Below the pieces are notes generated by a model. The model made no database searches, was not told the origin of the DNA, and worked only from the letters and a program-made list of their open reading frames with translations. DNA of 64,000 bases. It comes from Serratia plymuthica (GTDB lineage Bacteria; Pseudomonadota; Gammaproteobacteria; Enterobacterales; Enterobacteriaceae). The DNA lies in contig NZ_CP068771.1 in assembly GCF_018336935.1 (NCBI RefSeq), forward strand, positions 2,108,001 through 2,172,000, given 5' to 3'. Positions 9,346 through 18,884 of the stretch are shown here, in pieces (within the stretch, counting starts at the first letter, position 1; the number at the start of each line of letters is the position of its first letter). A program made the translations under genes and the position numbers.

Positions 9346-10622
9346 GCATTGTGATAGACCGACACCGAACGCAAGCCGCGCGACACTGTGGTGGCTATCA
9401 CGCAGGCCAGCAGAATGCCGGGCAGTAGGGTGTATTCGCCGGTCATCTCAAACACCATCAACGCGGCCATGATTGGCGCGTGAGTGGTGGCGGCCAACAG
9501 GGTTGCCATGCCGGTCAACGCCATTAACAGCGGCACGGCAGCACCCAGTTCGGGCCAGGTGGCGCACAACTGCCCAACCACCGAACCCAGCGCAGCGCCG
9601 ACAAACAGCGTTGGGGTGAACACGCCGCCGGGCGCGCCGGAACCACTGCTGGCAAGCACCGCCAGCAGCTTGCAGATCAATATGGCGCCGACCAGCAATA
9701 CGCCGGGCGGTGCGCTGAGCAGAGACTGCACCACGCTGTAGCCATTGCCCCACACTTCAGGAAACAGCAGCGACAGCAAACCAACAATGAATCCGCCCAG
9801 CGCCAGTTGCAGCGGCGGCGTCAGGCGCAGTGAGCGGAACGCATGGCCGGAGGCCGACATCGCCCACAGGAACAGCGGGCCGCAGATGCCGGCCAGCACG
9901 CCGAGCAGCGCCATCAACAGATATTGCACCGGCCAGGGCGCAGGCAGGGGCTCCACCAAATACAGCGGCGCCTGGCCACCGTTGAGCAAATTAGTCACCA
10001 GCAGCGCGCTGACGGCGGCAATCACTACCGGGCCGAGCGAAGCCAGCATCAGAGTGCCAAACAGAATTTCGGCGATAAACAGGCTGCCCGCCAGCGGCGC
10101 GTGATAGGCGCTGGCCATACCGGCGGCGGCGCCGCAGGCTACCCACAGTTTCCACTCTTTTTCGTGGGTGAAACGTTGGGCGAATACCGATCCCACCAGC
10201 GCCGCCAGCAGGATCATCGCACCTTCGCGGCCGATAGCGCTGCCGCTGGACACCACCAGCAATGAAGCCAGGCATTTAACCAGGCTGGCGCTGACATCGA
10301 GTCGCCCGTCGCCGGTTTCTATCGCTTCCATATAATCGGTAGGCGCTATTTGCCGCTGATGTTGATAACGCTGATACACCCACAGCAACAAACCTGCCGC
10401 CAGGCCGCCCAGGGCCGGGGTTAAGGCTCGGCGCCAGCCCGGTAATGCGGCGGCGGCGGCCACCAGGCTGCCATCTTCGTGATCGAGCAATGCCCACTCC
10501 AGCCCGAGCATGGCGCGGTGAAACAGCCAAACGACCAACGCGGCGGCAATGCCCAGAAAGATGGCGATAAACAGGCGGCGCAGCAGGGCGCGATAGTGAT
10601 GCAGGTGGACCAATCGTTTCAT
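9342..10622 (-). CDS. clcB: ClcB-type chloride/proton transporter
   Basis: Voltage-gated chloride channel family protein of the inner membrane, 426 residues from the chosen ATG. In E. coli the ClC proteins act as H+/Cl- exchangers aiding extreme acid resistance. Visible ClC landmarks are [10 protein letters not shown], the loop [17 protein letters not shown], and the final [28 protein letters not shown]. An upstream extension in frame to 10733 is possible but adds a basic stretch absent from E. coli ClcB, so 10622 is preferred even though no clear ribosome binding site precedes it. It is convergent with ynfK, as in E. coli. Confidence 0.88.
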   Translation of the reverse strand: MKRLVHLHHYRALLRRLFIAIFLGIAAALVVWLFHRAMLGLEWALLDHEDGSLVAAAAALPGWRRALTPALGGLAAGLLLWVYQRYQHQRQIAPTDYMEAIETGDGRLDVSASLVKCLASLLVVSSGSAIGREGAMILLAALVGSVFAQRFTHEKEWKLWVACGAAAGMASAYHAPLAGSLFIAEILFGTLMLASLGPVVIAAVSALLVTNLLNGGQAPLYLVEPLPAPWPVQYLLMALLGVLAGICGPLFLWAMSASGHAFRSLRLTPPLQLALGGFIVGLLSLLFPEVWGNGYSVVQSLLSAPPGVLLVGAILICKLLAVLASSGSGAPGGVFTPTLFVGAALGSVVGQLCATWPELGAAVPLLMALTGMATLLAATTHAPIMAALMVFEMTGEYTLLPGILLACVIATTVSRGLRSVSVYHNA

Positions 10623-10763
10623 GAGTCGGTAAAATCGTGAGAAAAATGAAAGGTTCAGCTGAGCATTGTGCTTGCCGGTCCGGCCGAAGGCCAGAGAATC
10701 TTTGCAGATCCGCCGCCGGGATCGTGGTTTCAACTGAGAAGCGATAAATCCCTTTCATCTACT

Positions 10764-10776
10764 GTGACGTTGTCAC
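10764..10776. promoter_or_regulatory. matS site, MatP binding
   Basis: The 13-mer GTGACGTTGTCAC is an exact match to the palindromic consensus GTGACRNYGTCAC that MatP uses to organise the Ter macrodomain in enterobacteria. It is intergenic, between clcB and the MFS gene. Together with tus/Ter and a second exact match at 40107 it places the window in the terminus domain. Confidence 0.85.
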
Positions 10777-10896
10777 CAAATGTTCAAATGATGCGTTTTT
10801 CGCCATGGAAAACAGGGAAGTAGACGCAGCTTACGGCAGCGTTCAACACGACGGGTATAATTTGATGACAATAAAAATCCAGAGCCAAACATCGCT

Positions 10897-12384
10897 ATGA
10901 CAACTAACGACTCATCTGCACCCCTCGCGCATCGCCCGCTGATTCTGATCGCCTGCATGCTGGCGATGTTTATGTCAGCCATCGAGGCGACGATTGTCGC
11001 CACGGCAATGCCGACCATCATTGGCGATCTCGGCGGTTTCTCGCTGCTGGGCTGGGTCTTTGCGGTCTATTTGCTGGCGCAGGCCATCACCATTCCGATC
11101 TATGGCCGGCTGGCGGATCTATTGGGCCGCAAGCGGGTATTTTTCTTTGGCGCATCGCTGTTTTTGCTGGGATCGGTGTTGTGCGGTTTTTCGCCCAACA
11201 TGTACTGGCTGATTGGTTTTCGGTTGTTGCAGGGGCTGGGCGCCGGGGCGATTATGCCGATCGCGACCACCATTATCGGCGATATCTACAGCGCTACCGA
11301 GCGGCCGAAGGTCATGGGCTATCTGTCCAGCGTGTGGGGCGTGTCGGCAATCATAGGTCCGCTGCTGGGGGCGTTTATCGTCCAGCATTTGCCTTGGGCG
11401 CTGGTGTTCTGGGTCAATTTGCCGATCGGCCTGCTGGCGATGTTTTTCCTCGGCCGCTACCTGCCCCCCAGTAAACAGGTGCGCAAACACGCGCTGGATC
11501 TGGCGGGCACGGCGTGGCTGACGCTGTTTGTCGCGGCGCTGCTCATGTCGTTGCTGCAGGCGGAAAATCTGGGATGGTGGGTGTTGCCGCTGCTGTCGCT
11601 GGCGGCGGTGTCGCTGATGCTGCTGATCCGCCAGGAGCGCCGTGCGCCAGAGCCGTTGTTCCCGTTGGCGCTGTGGCAAAGCCGGGTGATTGTGGCCGGC
11701 AATGTTGGCGGGGTGGTGATCGGCGCGGCGATGATGGGGATCAGCGCTTTTCTGCCGACCTTTATTCAGGGCGTGATGGGCGGAACGCCGCTGGAAGCCG
11801 GAACCACGCTGGCGCTGATGTCGATTGGCTGGCCGCTGGCCAGCACCCTGAGCGGGCGGCTGATGCTGATGACGTCTTACCGTACCACTGCGTTGCTGGG
11901 GGCGCTGTTGCTGGTAGCCGGCGGATTGATCTTATTGCTGCTGCAGCCGAACGGCGGTCTGCTGTGGGGGCGGGTGGCGGCCTTTATGGTGGGGGCCGGC
12001 ATGGGCTTGTGCAACACCACGTTTCTGGTTTCAGTGCAAAACGCCGCGCATCACAGCATTCGCGGCATAGCCACCGCCTGTACGGTATTCACCCGGATGG
12101 TGGGGTCGGCCATCGGCACCGCTATTCTGGGCGCGACGTTGAACCTTAACTTGCAGCACCGTCTGCCGCAAACCGCCGATCCGGTGCAGCAATTGATGGA
12201 GCCGGCAGTGCGCGCCGCCATGACGCCGGAAAAACTGGCGGATGTGGTTCAACAGGTGGCCGCTTCGTTGCATTGGGTGTTTTTGGTTTCCGCACTGATT
12301 TCGTTGCTGGCGCTGGCGGCGGCGATGTTGATCCCCGCGCGGCACAGGCCGCAAGGCGAGGGTGAAGAGGCGGAGCAGGCGTAG
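10897..12384 (+). CDS. DHA2-family (EmrB/QacA-like) MFS drug exporter
   Basis: Predicted 14-helix proton antiporter, 495 residues, of the drug:H+ antiporter-2 family. Motif D1/1 (AMFMSAIEATIVATAMPTI) and motif A (GRLADLLGRKRVFFFG) lie in the first three helices, and motif C (GVSAIIGPLLGAFI) in helix 5; the last is diagnostic of exporters. The C-terminal tail is acidic and cytoplasmic. No membrane-fusion partner is adjacent, so it probably pumps to the periplasm alone. It stands after the matS site and before the accessory block. Substrates cannot be read from sequence. Confidence 0.85.
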   Translation: MTTNDSSAPLAHRPLILIACMLAMFMSAIEATIVATAMPTIIGDLGGFSLLGWVFAVYLLAQAITIPIYGRLADLLGRKRVFFFGASLFLLGSVLCGFSPNMYWLIGFRLLQGLGAGAIMPIATTIIGDIYSATERPKVMGYLSSVWGVSAIIGPLLGAFIVQHLPWALVFWVNLPIGLLAMFFLGRYLPPSKQVRKHALDLAGTAWLTLFVAALLMSLLQAENLGWWVLPLLSLAAVSLMLLIRQERRAPEPLFPLALWQSRVIVAGNVGGVVIGAAMMGISAFLPTFIQGVMGGTPLEAGTTLALMSIGWPLASTLSGRLMLMTSYRTTALLGALLLVAGGLILLLLQPNGGLLWGRVAAFMVGAGMGLCNTTFLVSVQNAAHHSIRGIATACTVFTRMVGSAIGTAILGATLNLNLQHRLPQTADPVQQLMEPAVRAAMTPEKLADVVQQVAASLHWVFLVSALISLLALAAAMLIPARHRPQGEGEEAEQA

Positions 12385-12519
12385 TAAAAGCGAGCCGCTC
12401 GCTGCCTTCAATCTCCGTCCAATACGGCCTGCGCGTTTTTTCGCACTACAGAAGGGTGCTCCCAAGACCCGCGGCAAAAGCGATTACATAATAAATCATG
12501 CTCATGCGTTTCATACCTG

Positions 12520-13917
12520 TCAGTGCGCCTGCTCCAGCGGCAGGAAGGTCTCGGCAAAAATATCGGGCTCATACCCGGCGGCGGCAAACAGATGCTCACG
12601 AGATTCATCAATCGCTGCACGAAGTCGTGTGCTGTCCACACCCAGAACTTTGCCGTTCTGCTTGACGATGCGTCCGCCGATCATGACGGTATCAATGTTG
12701 CTGCGCTCTGTCGCATGTACCACCGTGCCAAAGGCATTCCCGGACGGGTAGAGGTTGATGTCGCCGGTGTTAATCAGGATCAGGTCTGCCTGTTTGCCTG
12801 GCGTCAGGCTGCCAATTTTGTCCTGCAGCCCTGCACAGGCAGCACCATCGACGGTCGCCGCTTTCAGGAGTTGTACTGCCGGAAGCGTTTTCAGCGAAGG
12901 TGCGGAATCGCAGCAGTGCTGCTGATGCATGCCCATCACCCGCTGCAGGTAAAATGCCACGCGCATTTCCATAAACATGTCGCTGCTGTAGGACGTTTCA
13001 TTGTCCACGCTCAGGCCGGGGTTGATGCCATGACGCTGCGCAGCCTGAATGGCAAACATACCGTTTTCGATACCATAGTGCGCATCGGAACGTGGGCAGA
13101 CGTTCACCCGGACACCGGCTTCTTGCAGGATTTTCCATCCCTCGTCAGGCAGCGCCGTGCAGTGATTGAAAATATTGTCCGGGCCCAGAAGGCCCTTTCG
13201 ATGCAAGGGTTCAAGCTCCGATGCCATCTCGGCACCAAAGAATTCAGTGACGATCGACAGTCCCAGCTTGCGGGCCTCAGCCCACAGCTCTGGCTCCAGC
13301 TGTGCCATGACCGCAAGAGAAACAAGGCTTTCAGGATTGTTCTTGAAGTACTTTTCCTGCAGGCGTTGCCAGTTACCCGGCCAGTGCGCTTTATCCCATT
13401 CGCCTGCTACCGGTGCCCCCGAGGCATGTATGGCACGAATACCTGTGTCAAGCAGGGCCTCAACGGCGGCATCGGAATGTGCGGCGGTGCGGCTGTTGTG
13501 CGAATTATCAATCACCGTGGTGATGCCTGCGTCAATACAGCCCAGGGCAGTCAGCAGGTTACCAATATAGATATCGGCAGGCCGATAGTATTTGGCGAAA
13601 GAGAAATGCGTTGCGTTGCTGTAGTCGTCCAGACAGGTGGCGTTAGGGTTAATGCGGCGGAGTTGTCCTTCCCATGAGTGACGATGAGAATCCACCATCC
13701 CCGGCATGGCGATCATGTTCGTGGCGTCTATAACATAGGCACCCTGTGCGTCCAGGTTCCGACCCACGGCGGTAATGGTTGATCCGCTGATAAGAATATC
13801 ACCGCGTTCAATATTACCGACACTCTCATCCATGCTCAGTATCGTTGCGTTTCGTATCAAGGTTGCCGGCGAGTTTACAGACTGATTATTAACAATATTT
13901 CTGATGTAATCTGTCAT
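12520..13917 (-). CDS. Amidohydrolase-superfamily deaminase/chlorohydrolase-like enzyme
   Basis: A 465-residue member of the AtzA/TrzA/cytosine deaminase branch of the metal-dependent hydrolases. The beta-sandwich plus TIM barrel layout is evident: MVDSHRHSWEGQ gives the H-x-H pair at the first strand, IFNHCTALPDE the third histidine position, and GLSVDNETSYSSD the catalytic aspartate. The end PGKQADLILINTGD closes the sandwich. At the second-strand position where most relatives have a metal-binding H (H-x-x-E), this protein reads LSIVTEFFGAE and I see no histidine. The metal site may be altered or the substrate unusual. It is divergent from a LysR gene at 14049. Confidence 0.8.
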   Translation of the reverse strand: MTDYIRNIVNNQSVNSPATLIRNATILSMDESVGNIERGDILISGSTITAVGRNLDAQGAYVIDATNMIAMPGMVDSHRHSWEGQLRRINPNATCLDDYSNATHFSFAKYYRPADIYIGNLLTALGCIDAGITTVIDNSHNSRTAAHSDAAVEALLDTGIRAIHASGAPVAGEWDKAHWPGNWQRLQEKYFKNNPESLVSLAVMAQLEPELWAEARKLGLSIVTEFFGAEMASELEPLHRKGLLGPDNIFNHCTALPDEGWKILQEAGVRVNVCPRSDAHYGIENGMFAIQAAQRHGINPGLSVDNETSYSSDMFMEMRVAFYLQRVMGMHQQHCCDSAPSLKTLPAVQLLKAATVDGAACAGLQDKIGSLTPGKQADLILINTGDINLYPSGNAFGTVVHATERSNIDTVMIGGRIVKQNGKVLGVDSTRLRAAIDESREHLFAAAGYEPDIFAETFLPLEQAH

Positions 13918-14048
13918 TTAAAGTGCCTCTTTTCTAATCAACAGGAAAACGATACTTCGCTCTATTAACCTGAAAAAGATGCTTAAAGCGTTTTCATAAT
14001 TCATAATTTACGAATAATAAGATTTACTGTCGGCTTGGGAGAAGGAAA

Positions 14049-14933
14049 ATGGACCGTATTCAGGCTATGCAGGTCTTTACGCGGGTGGCCGAAGTCGGAA
14101 GCTTCGTACGCGCAGCAGAAACACTTTCACTGCCTTCTTCCACGGTAACCAGCACGATTAAAAACCTTGAGAAATACTTGCAGGTGCGTCTGCTTAACCG
14201 GACGACGAGACGGGTGAGCCTCACCCCTGAAGGATTGCGGTATCTTACGCAATGCCGCGAAATCCTGTCGTTAATTGAACATACTGAATCCAGCCTGGCA
14301 GACTCCGTCAGGCGGCCACAGGGGCGGCTGCGGGTTGATATGCCCGGAGGGATCGCCCATTTCATCGTCATGCCAAAGTTGAAGGACTTTTACCGGCTTT
14401 ATCCGGATATTTACCTGATGATTGGGGTGAGCGACCGGCAGGTCGATCTCATCCAGGAGGGCGTAGACTGCGTAATCAGAACGGGGGAATTAACGGACTC
14501 CACACTTGTTGGCCGTCCGCTTGGAAGGTTTCGCTGGGTGACCTGCGCCTCTCCGGATTATCTCAAGGCATACGGTATCCCCAAAACACCTGAGGAATTG
14601 TCACAGCATCGGGCGATCCATTACTTTTCCGGCTCGGCCAGGCGCACGAATGAACTGCGTTTTGCGCGTGGCACTGAGACGCTGTCCGTCCCGGTGAAGG
14701 GAGATACAGCCGTTAACGAAACGGGACTCTATATCAAAATGTGTCTTGAAGGTTTCGGGCTGGCACAGCTTGCTGAGAATGTGATCTCTGAGAATCTTCA
14801 GGAAGGGAGCCTGGTTGAGGTTCTGGCAGACTGGCAGCCGCCGTCAGTACCGGTAACGATGCTTTACCCGCATCAGCGCTTTCTTTCTCCCGCAGTGCGC
14901 GCGTTTGCCGACTGGATCGCCAGGATTATCTGA
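14049..14933 (+). CDS. LysR-family regulator, CrgA/AaeR-like group
   Basis: A 294-residue LysR regulator of the branch that opens MDRIQAMQVFTRVAEVGSFV, with the helix-turn-helix ETLSLPSSTVTSTIKNLE at about residues 25-45 and the wing RLLNRTTRRVSLT. The effector domain runs from about residue 90. Being divergent from the amidohydrolase with 131 bp between starts, it is the obvious candidate regulator of that gene. GGAGAAGG precedes the ATG. Third-position base use is less GC-biased than in the core genes nearby. Confidence 0.85.
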   Translation: MDRIQAMQVFTRVAEVGSFVRAAETLSLPSSTVTSTIKNLEKYLQVRLLNRTTRRVSLTPEGLRYLTQCREILSLIEHTESSLADSVRRPQGRLRVDMPGGIAHFIVMPKLKDFYRLYPDIYLMIGVSDRQVDLIQEGVDCVIRTGELTDSTLVGRPLGRFRWVTCASPDYLKAYGIPKTPEELSQHRAIHYFSGSARRTNELRFARGTETLSVPVKGDTAVNETGLYIKMCLEGFGLAQLAENVISENLQEGSLVEVLADWQPPSVPVTMLYPHQRFLSPAVRAFADWIARII

Positions 14934-14991
14934 AACTTTCACTTCATACAGGTTAATGGCAACCCAAAGTGACTCTAGAAGAGGAATTACT

Positions 14992-15531
14992 GTGATCAAG
15001 TTAAGACCGGCTCAATACGGGGATGTCGATGAGATTGCACTTCTGCATACTGCCGGATGGCGAGATACTTACGGCAACGTTATGTCTTCAGATTTTCTCG
15101 AGAACTATGCGCAAAAAGAGCTCCTCTCCTACTGGAACTCTGTATTGAGCAAGTACAGCGACGATGTGGCCGTTTTCGTCGCTGAAAAAGAAGGAAAAGT
15201 TGAGGGGTTTATATGTGTAAAACTTCAGAATGACGCGCAATGGGGAGCGTATATCGATAGCCTGCATATCAGTTCGGCTCTCCGGGGGCAGGGCGCTGGA
15301 AAAAAGTTGCTCCGTCACGCAGCAGAATGGATAAATGGTATGGACGCTGTGTCAGCGATTTACCTGTGGGTATTTGAAGACAATGTCAGGGCAACAATTT
15401 TTTATCAGAATGTTGGAGGGGTCATTGTGGAGCGTACAGTCTCCGATTTGCCTTCGGCAGATAAAGCCCCGATATTCAGGGTTAGCTGGAAAAATGCCAG
15501 TCAGCTTATCATGGGTACCCTTGGCGCTTGA
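14992..15531 (+). CDS. GNAT-family N-acetyltransferase
   Basis: A 179-residue acetyl-CoA-dependent acetyltransferase. The fold signature is VIKLRPAQYGDVDEIALLH at the start, DSLHISSALRGQGAGKKLL as motif A (the pyrophosphate-binding R/Q-x-x-G-x-G), and a C-terminal YQNVGG motif B segment. The GTG at 14992 is chosen because GAGG at 14981-14984 is correctly spaced and the fold begins there; upstream ATGs in frame add unrelated residues. It lies 58 bp after the LysR gene and may be cotranscribed. The target amine is unknown. Confidence 0.75.
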   Translation: MIKLRPAQYGDVDEIALLHTAGWRDTYGNVMSSDFLENYAQKELLSYWNSVLSKYSDDVAVFVAEKEGKVEGFICVKLQNDAQWGAYIDSLHISSALRGQGAGKKLLRHAAEWINGMDAVSAIYLWVFEDNVRATIFYQNVGGVIVERTVSDLPSADKAPIFRVSWKNASQLIMGTLGA

Positions 15532-15703
15532 GCTGAACTGTCCTTATCTGTAGCGAAGGTATCTGTTTTTACTGGCATGCTGCTGAATGACTAATCCTGG
15601 ATCAAAGAGGACATTGGAGCATGTGTCAGTCCGCTCTGTGCCAGAGCGGAAGTTGCTAATATCTATCTGCATAATCTGTGGGGAGCAGATCAGGGGGGAC
15701 TAG

Positions 15704-15831
15704 GATGCGCAGGTGGGTGAAGCGCTGAGTCGGATGACGCAATTGGGGATAACGCGCAGCGTTCGGATCACATGACAGGTATGCCAACAGTAGCCATCCT
15801 GTCGACTAACTCTGATTTATTCAACAAAGCC
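15704..15831 (+). mobile_element. IS5-family (IS903-like) remnant
   Basis: The frame from 15704 to the stop at 15775 reads DAQVGEALSRMTQLGITRSV and then RIT, the end of an IS5/IS903-type transposase. About 40 bases later, 15814-15831 is GATTTATTCAACAAAGCC, the exact complement of the IS903 terminal inverted repeat as I know it. The rest of the transposase upstream is not recognisable and the other end is missing. It marks the left side of the AT-rich NdpA unit and points to transposition in this block. Confidence 0.72.
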
Positions 15832-16006
15832 TCTAACTTCCTAAATACTGTCGCTTTGTACATGTATGCAAGAAAAAAAACTTTGTACACCTAGCCATAA
15901 ACATTACACTATCCGCAACACAGATCTTTCGTGGTTGAAAGAGATTTTTCAACTTTTTATGAAGTTAGGTGAATCACTACGGTGATATATTGATAATGGG
16001 TGCAAG
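15832..16006 (+). promoter_or_regulatory. Leader of the NdpA-like two-gene unit
   Basis: An AT-rich 175-bp stretch between the IS end and the first gene. The octamer TTTGTACA occurs twice, at 15855-15862 and 15882-15889, 27 bases apart, and could be an operator pair. No recognisable -35/-10 of high quality was identified. The remainder back to 15532 holds the IS remnant and otherwise nothing I can name. Confidence 0.3.
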
Positions 16007-17092
16007 ATGGCATTTCAGTTAAGGCATTGTGTTATACACGAACTTGTAAAAGAAAGTGGAAAACAGCGCGTTGAGGATATTATTAAGCAGGTTCTTCCTA
16101 CAGATGACAAGTATGTGCAGGACTTAGTAAAATCCTTAAATGACTTAATTGGAAAGAAAGAAAACCAAGCAGCAAGAGGGACTTTTGATATTGAGGATCC
16201 TACTTATAAGGTACCGAATGCCTTCCAGGGCTATTACAACGGTAGGGCAGGGTCTGATTCATTTCATACATTTTCAACAGTGTGTATGAATGAACTTACC
16301 CGACAAGCAAAAGATCCTTCAAGAGTTGCCGCATCTGGTGGAGCAATAGTATTTGCTCATTACACAAGTGGTACCTCTAACTTCATGCTTATTACGATGG
16401 TTAAGCAAAAAGAAGCTTTACGGCTAGATGAAAATTTAAAGCCGGTAGGAACCGTTCAAATAGATATGGCTAAGATACACCAAGCTGCACGGATAAACTT
16501 TGATAGATACCATCAATATGAAGTATTACCGGAAGAAGAGAAACCTACATATCTCGCCTTCGTCAGTCCTAAAATAAATCAAGATGCTTCAGGATATTTT
16601 GTAGCAGCCTTAGGATGTTCAGATAGTGTTCCCTCTGCTAAAGCCACTGATGGTGCACTTAATGGAGTAAAACAATACTTCGAAGCGAACAAAGAGTTAA
16701 CTGCGTATAAAAATCAAGCTTATGATGCTGTACTCAATTACTTAACATTAAAAGAAGATGGTAAATTAGCATCTCTAACCGAAATCGATCATGCAGTTAG
16801 AGGTATAGTTCCGGCAGAAAAGCATGAATATATGGATAATTTTATAACTTATCTTAATAGCGAAGAAATTGGACTACCGTTAGAGTTTTCTATTAACAGA
16901 GCTGTACTCGGTAGGCGTGCTAAAGTAAAAGCTAAGTCAAATGGGTGGGAATTAAATTTTGAAAGGCGATTTTTCGGTACAACTCCAGGATCAGTAATTC
17001 AGTATAATCGAGCAGATAAAAAACTGATAATATCGAAGCTAGATGATAATACCATACAAAAGTTAGAAGCTGTCCTTAAAGAGAGAGGGTAA
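16007..17092 (+). CDS. NdpA/YejK-family nucleoid-associated protein
   Basis: A 361-residue protein of the 37-kDa nucleoid-associated family (YejK/NdpA). Family traits are the opening RHCVIHELVKE, the AFQGYYNGR-like segment, a central LAFVSPK strand, and the FSINRAVLGRRAKVKAKSNG block near residue 300. Core YejK binds DNA and is abundant in the nucleoid, with no known catalysis. This copy is not in the yejK context: it is AT-rich, preceded by an IS remnant, and followed after only two bases by a gene for a membrane protein of unknown family. That fixed pairing in an accessory block suggests a specialised system such as phage defence, but nothing in the sequence proves it. Confidence 0.8.
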   Translation: MAFQLRHCVIHELVKESGKQRVEDIIKQVLPTDDKYVQDLVKSLNDLIGKKENQAARGTFDIEDPTYKVPNAFQGYYNGRAGSDSFHTFSTVCMNELTRQAKDPSRVAASGGAIVFAHYTSGTSNFMLITMVKQKEALRLDENLKPVGTVQIDMAKIHQAARINFDRYHQYEVLPEEEKPTYLAFVSPKINQDASGYFVAALGCSDSVPSAKATDGALNGVKQYFEANKELTAYKNQAYDAVLNYLTLKEDGKLASLTEIDHAVRGIVPAEKHEYMDNFITYLNSEEIGLPLEFSINRAVLGRRAKVKAKSNGWELNFERRFFGTTPGSVIQYNRADKKLIISKLDDNTIQKLEAVLKERG

Positions 17093-17094
17093 TT

Positions 17095-18381
17095 ATGTGC
17101 GCCCAACAATTTGAAAAATTAGTCAATTTATATCGTGGGCTAGGTAGACCTGCGATGACTGATTCTCAATTTATTTTTGAGGGAAAACTTAGAGATAACC
17201 TTATACAGCTAAAAGAGTTATGGGATGAACATAATCCAATGCTCTCAGATTTTGAAATATCATTTAATGGTTCGAGTGTCGGGACCTATTTTGGTGATAT
17301 TTTCCCGACCAATATTGATAATAATAAAAAAATAACACTGAAAGTTTCTTTGCCTAGTGGTGATTTTCAGTTTGTAGATTCACTTGATGTCTTTTTATCA
17401 TTTGATAATAAATTGAACATGGGGTTAGATGTCGAGAATGTATACCTTGTCCAAGAAAATTATGTTTTTGGAGAAAAGACAAACAATGAAAAAATTAAAA
17501 ATACATTAATATTATCTCACTTTATAAATGAACTTGGTAAGCTAGCAAACTACATTGATCGCATTGATGACAATGGCCGTCTTAAAATTGTATTTATTGA
17601 TGCCGGAAGCTCTAAAAAAATACCGCCAATTGTTATTGAGCCCAATATATCAATAGAGAATGTATCTTATCCTACAGTAGATTTATCAGTCTTTAATAAC
17701 ATCAATAATCATGAGAATGATAATGCTCACGTTCAAGAAAAACAATCAATGTTTAGAGTTTCATTAATTGAAGTGCTAAGAGAGGTGGATAGAGAGGATG
17801 GTAATTTTAATAACTTAATTAAGCACTGGGAACTTCTTAAAGAGACCTATTACGGTAATTTCGAATGTTATTTAACTAATTTTTCATTTCTGAAACAAAA
17901 AAAAGAAGCTGCCGAAAATTACATGTCAGTTTCAAGCAAAATATCAAGTACACTATCCTCTATTTCAGGGAAGCTTTTCGGACTTCCGATTTCCATAGGT
18001 GTTGCTCTTGCTATTTTAAAGTCATCACAAAAGTTTGAAGGTATTCTCACCTTAATTGGTGTCGCAATTACATCGCTATTAATACTCTTTACTATTCAAG
18101 ATCAAAGAAAGGTTCTTTATTCGATAAGGGCATCTATAGATGCTTTATTTAGCCATACAAAGTCAGCTAAATCTGGCGAACTGTCAGAACTTATAGCCGC
18201 CCACAAAAGAGATCTTTTTTCTCAAGCTGATAAGCTTAACTTAGTAATGGTTATCTTTTTGATTTTATCAATTACGCCTTTCATCCTCTCATTACTAGTT
18301 TATTTATCAAAATTTGAACCAGCTATTGTTATTAAACTCGATACATATATATCAATATTTATGAAGCAACTGTTGTCCTGA
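17095..18381 (+). CDS. Unknown protein with three C-terminal membrane segments
   Basis: I do not recognise this 428-residue protein. Residues 1-290 are soluble, rich in N, D and K, with beta-like stretches (FEISFNGSSVGTYFGDIFP; DSLDVFLSFDNKLNMG) and a helical part at about 225-290. Hydrophobic segments lie at about 293-310, 315-334 and 381-404, with a cytoplasm-like helical loop (QDQRKVLYSIRASIDALF) between the second and third. GAGAGAGGG precedes the ATG, two bases after the NdpA stop, so the two are surely one operon. A DNA-side sensor paired with a membrane effector is a common design of abortive defence systems; that is inference. Codon use is strongly AT-biased, unlike the flanking chromosome. 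Confidence 0.75.
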   Translation: MCAQQFEKLVNLYRGLGRPAMTDSQFIFEGKLRDNLIQLKELWDEHNPMLSDFEISFNGSSVGTYFGDIFPTNIDNNKKITLKVSLPSGDFQFVDSLDVFLSFDNKLNMGLDVENVYLVQENYVFGEKTNNEKIKNTLILSHFINELGKLANYIDRIDDNGRLKIVFIDAGSSKKIPPIVIEPNISIENVSYPTVDLSVFNNINNHENDNAHVQEKQSMFRVSLIEVLREVDREDGNFNNLIKHWELLKETYYGNFECYLTNFSFLKQKKEAAENYMSVSSKISSTLSSISGKLFGLPISIGVALAILKSSQKFEGILTLIGVAITSLLILFTIQDQRKVLYSIRASIDALFSHTKSAKSGELSELIAAHKRDLFSQADKLNLVMVIFLILSITPFILSLLVYLSKFEPAIVIKLDTYISIFMKQLLS

Positions 18382-18884
18382 TTTAAACAATAGGACGTAA
18401 CATAACCAATCAAATCTAAGTTAGCCAAGCATGTAAGCAATGATTAACGTAATGGCATTAATAGCATTTCATTAAAATCGTGATGCTGGAAACGTTTAAA
18501 AAAATCTCTATATCACTTCATACATTATCGCCCATACCACATAACACGTCCGGCAATGCCGATTTGTTTTACTAAAATAATCAACCCCATATCCCCAATC
18601 GGGTTCCTAGGAAAATTCAACTGAAGTGCGTACTCTTCTATACAAAATCTCTTCTCAACCAGAACCTGAACATGGCAGTTACTGTTTGCTTAATCCGCTT
18701 TGAACTCACAGCTCTTAGCGGACTTCAAGCTCAGTGACCTGCTCCACGCTGAATTATCAGACGCCGTCTGAATTTGCGGCGGGCTGGAGAAAGAGTAATT
18801 CTGAGAGTGAAGGATCCGACATTACTAACTGAGCATTGTATCTAATCATGGGGCAGGTCAAGACCTGTAAGACAAACTGTACCA
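18382..18884. other. 503-bp stretch without a gene
   Basis: Downstream of the membrane-protein gene. I see no open frame with a start signal, no clear terminator hairpin and no recognisable IS end. Base composition shifts from AT-rich near 18400 to balanced near 18750, which suggests a junction between pieces of different origin. Confidence 0.4.
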
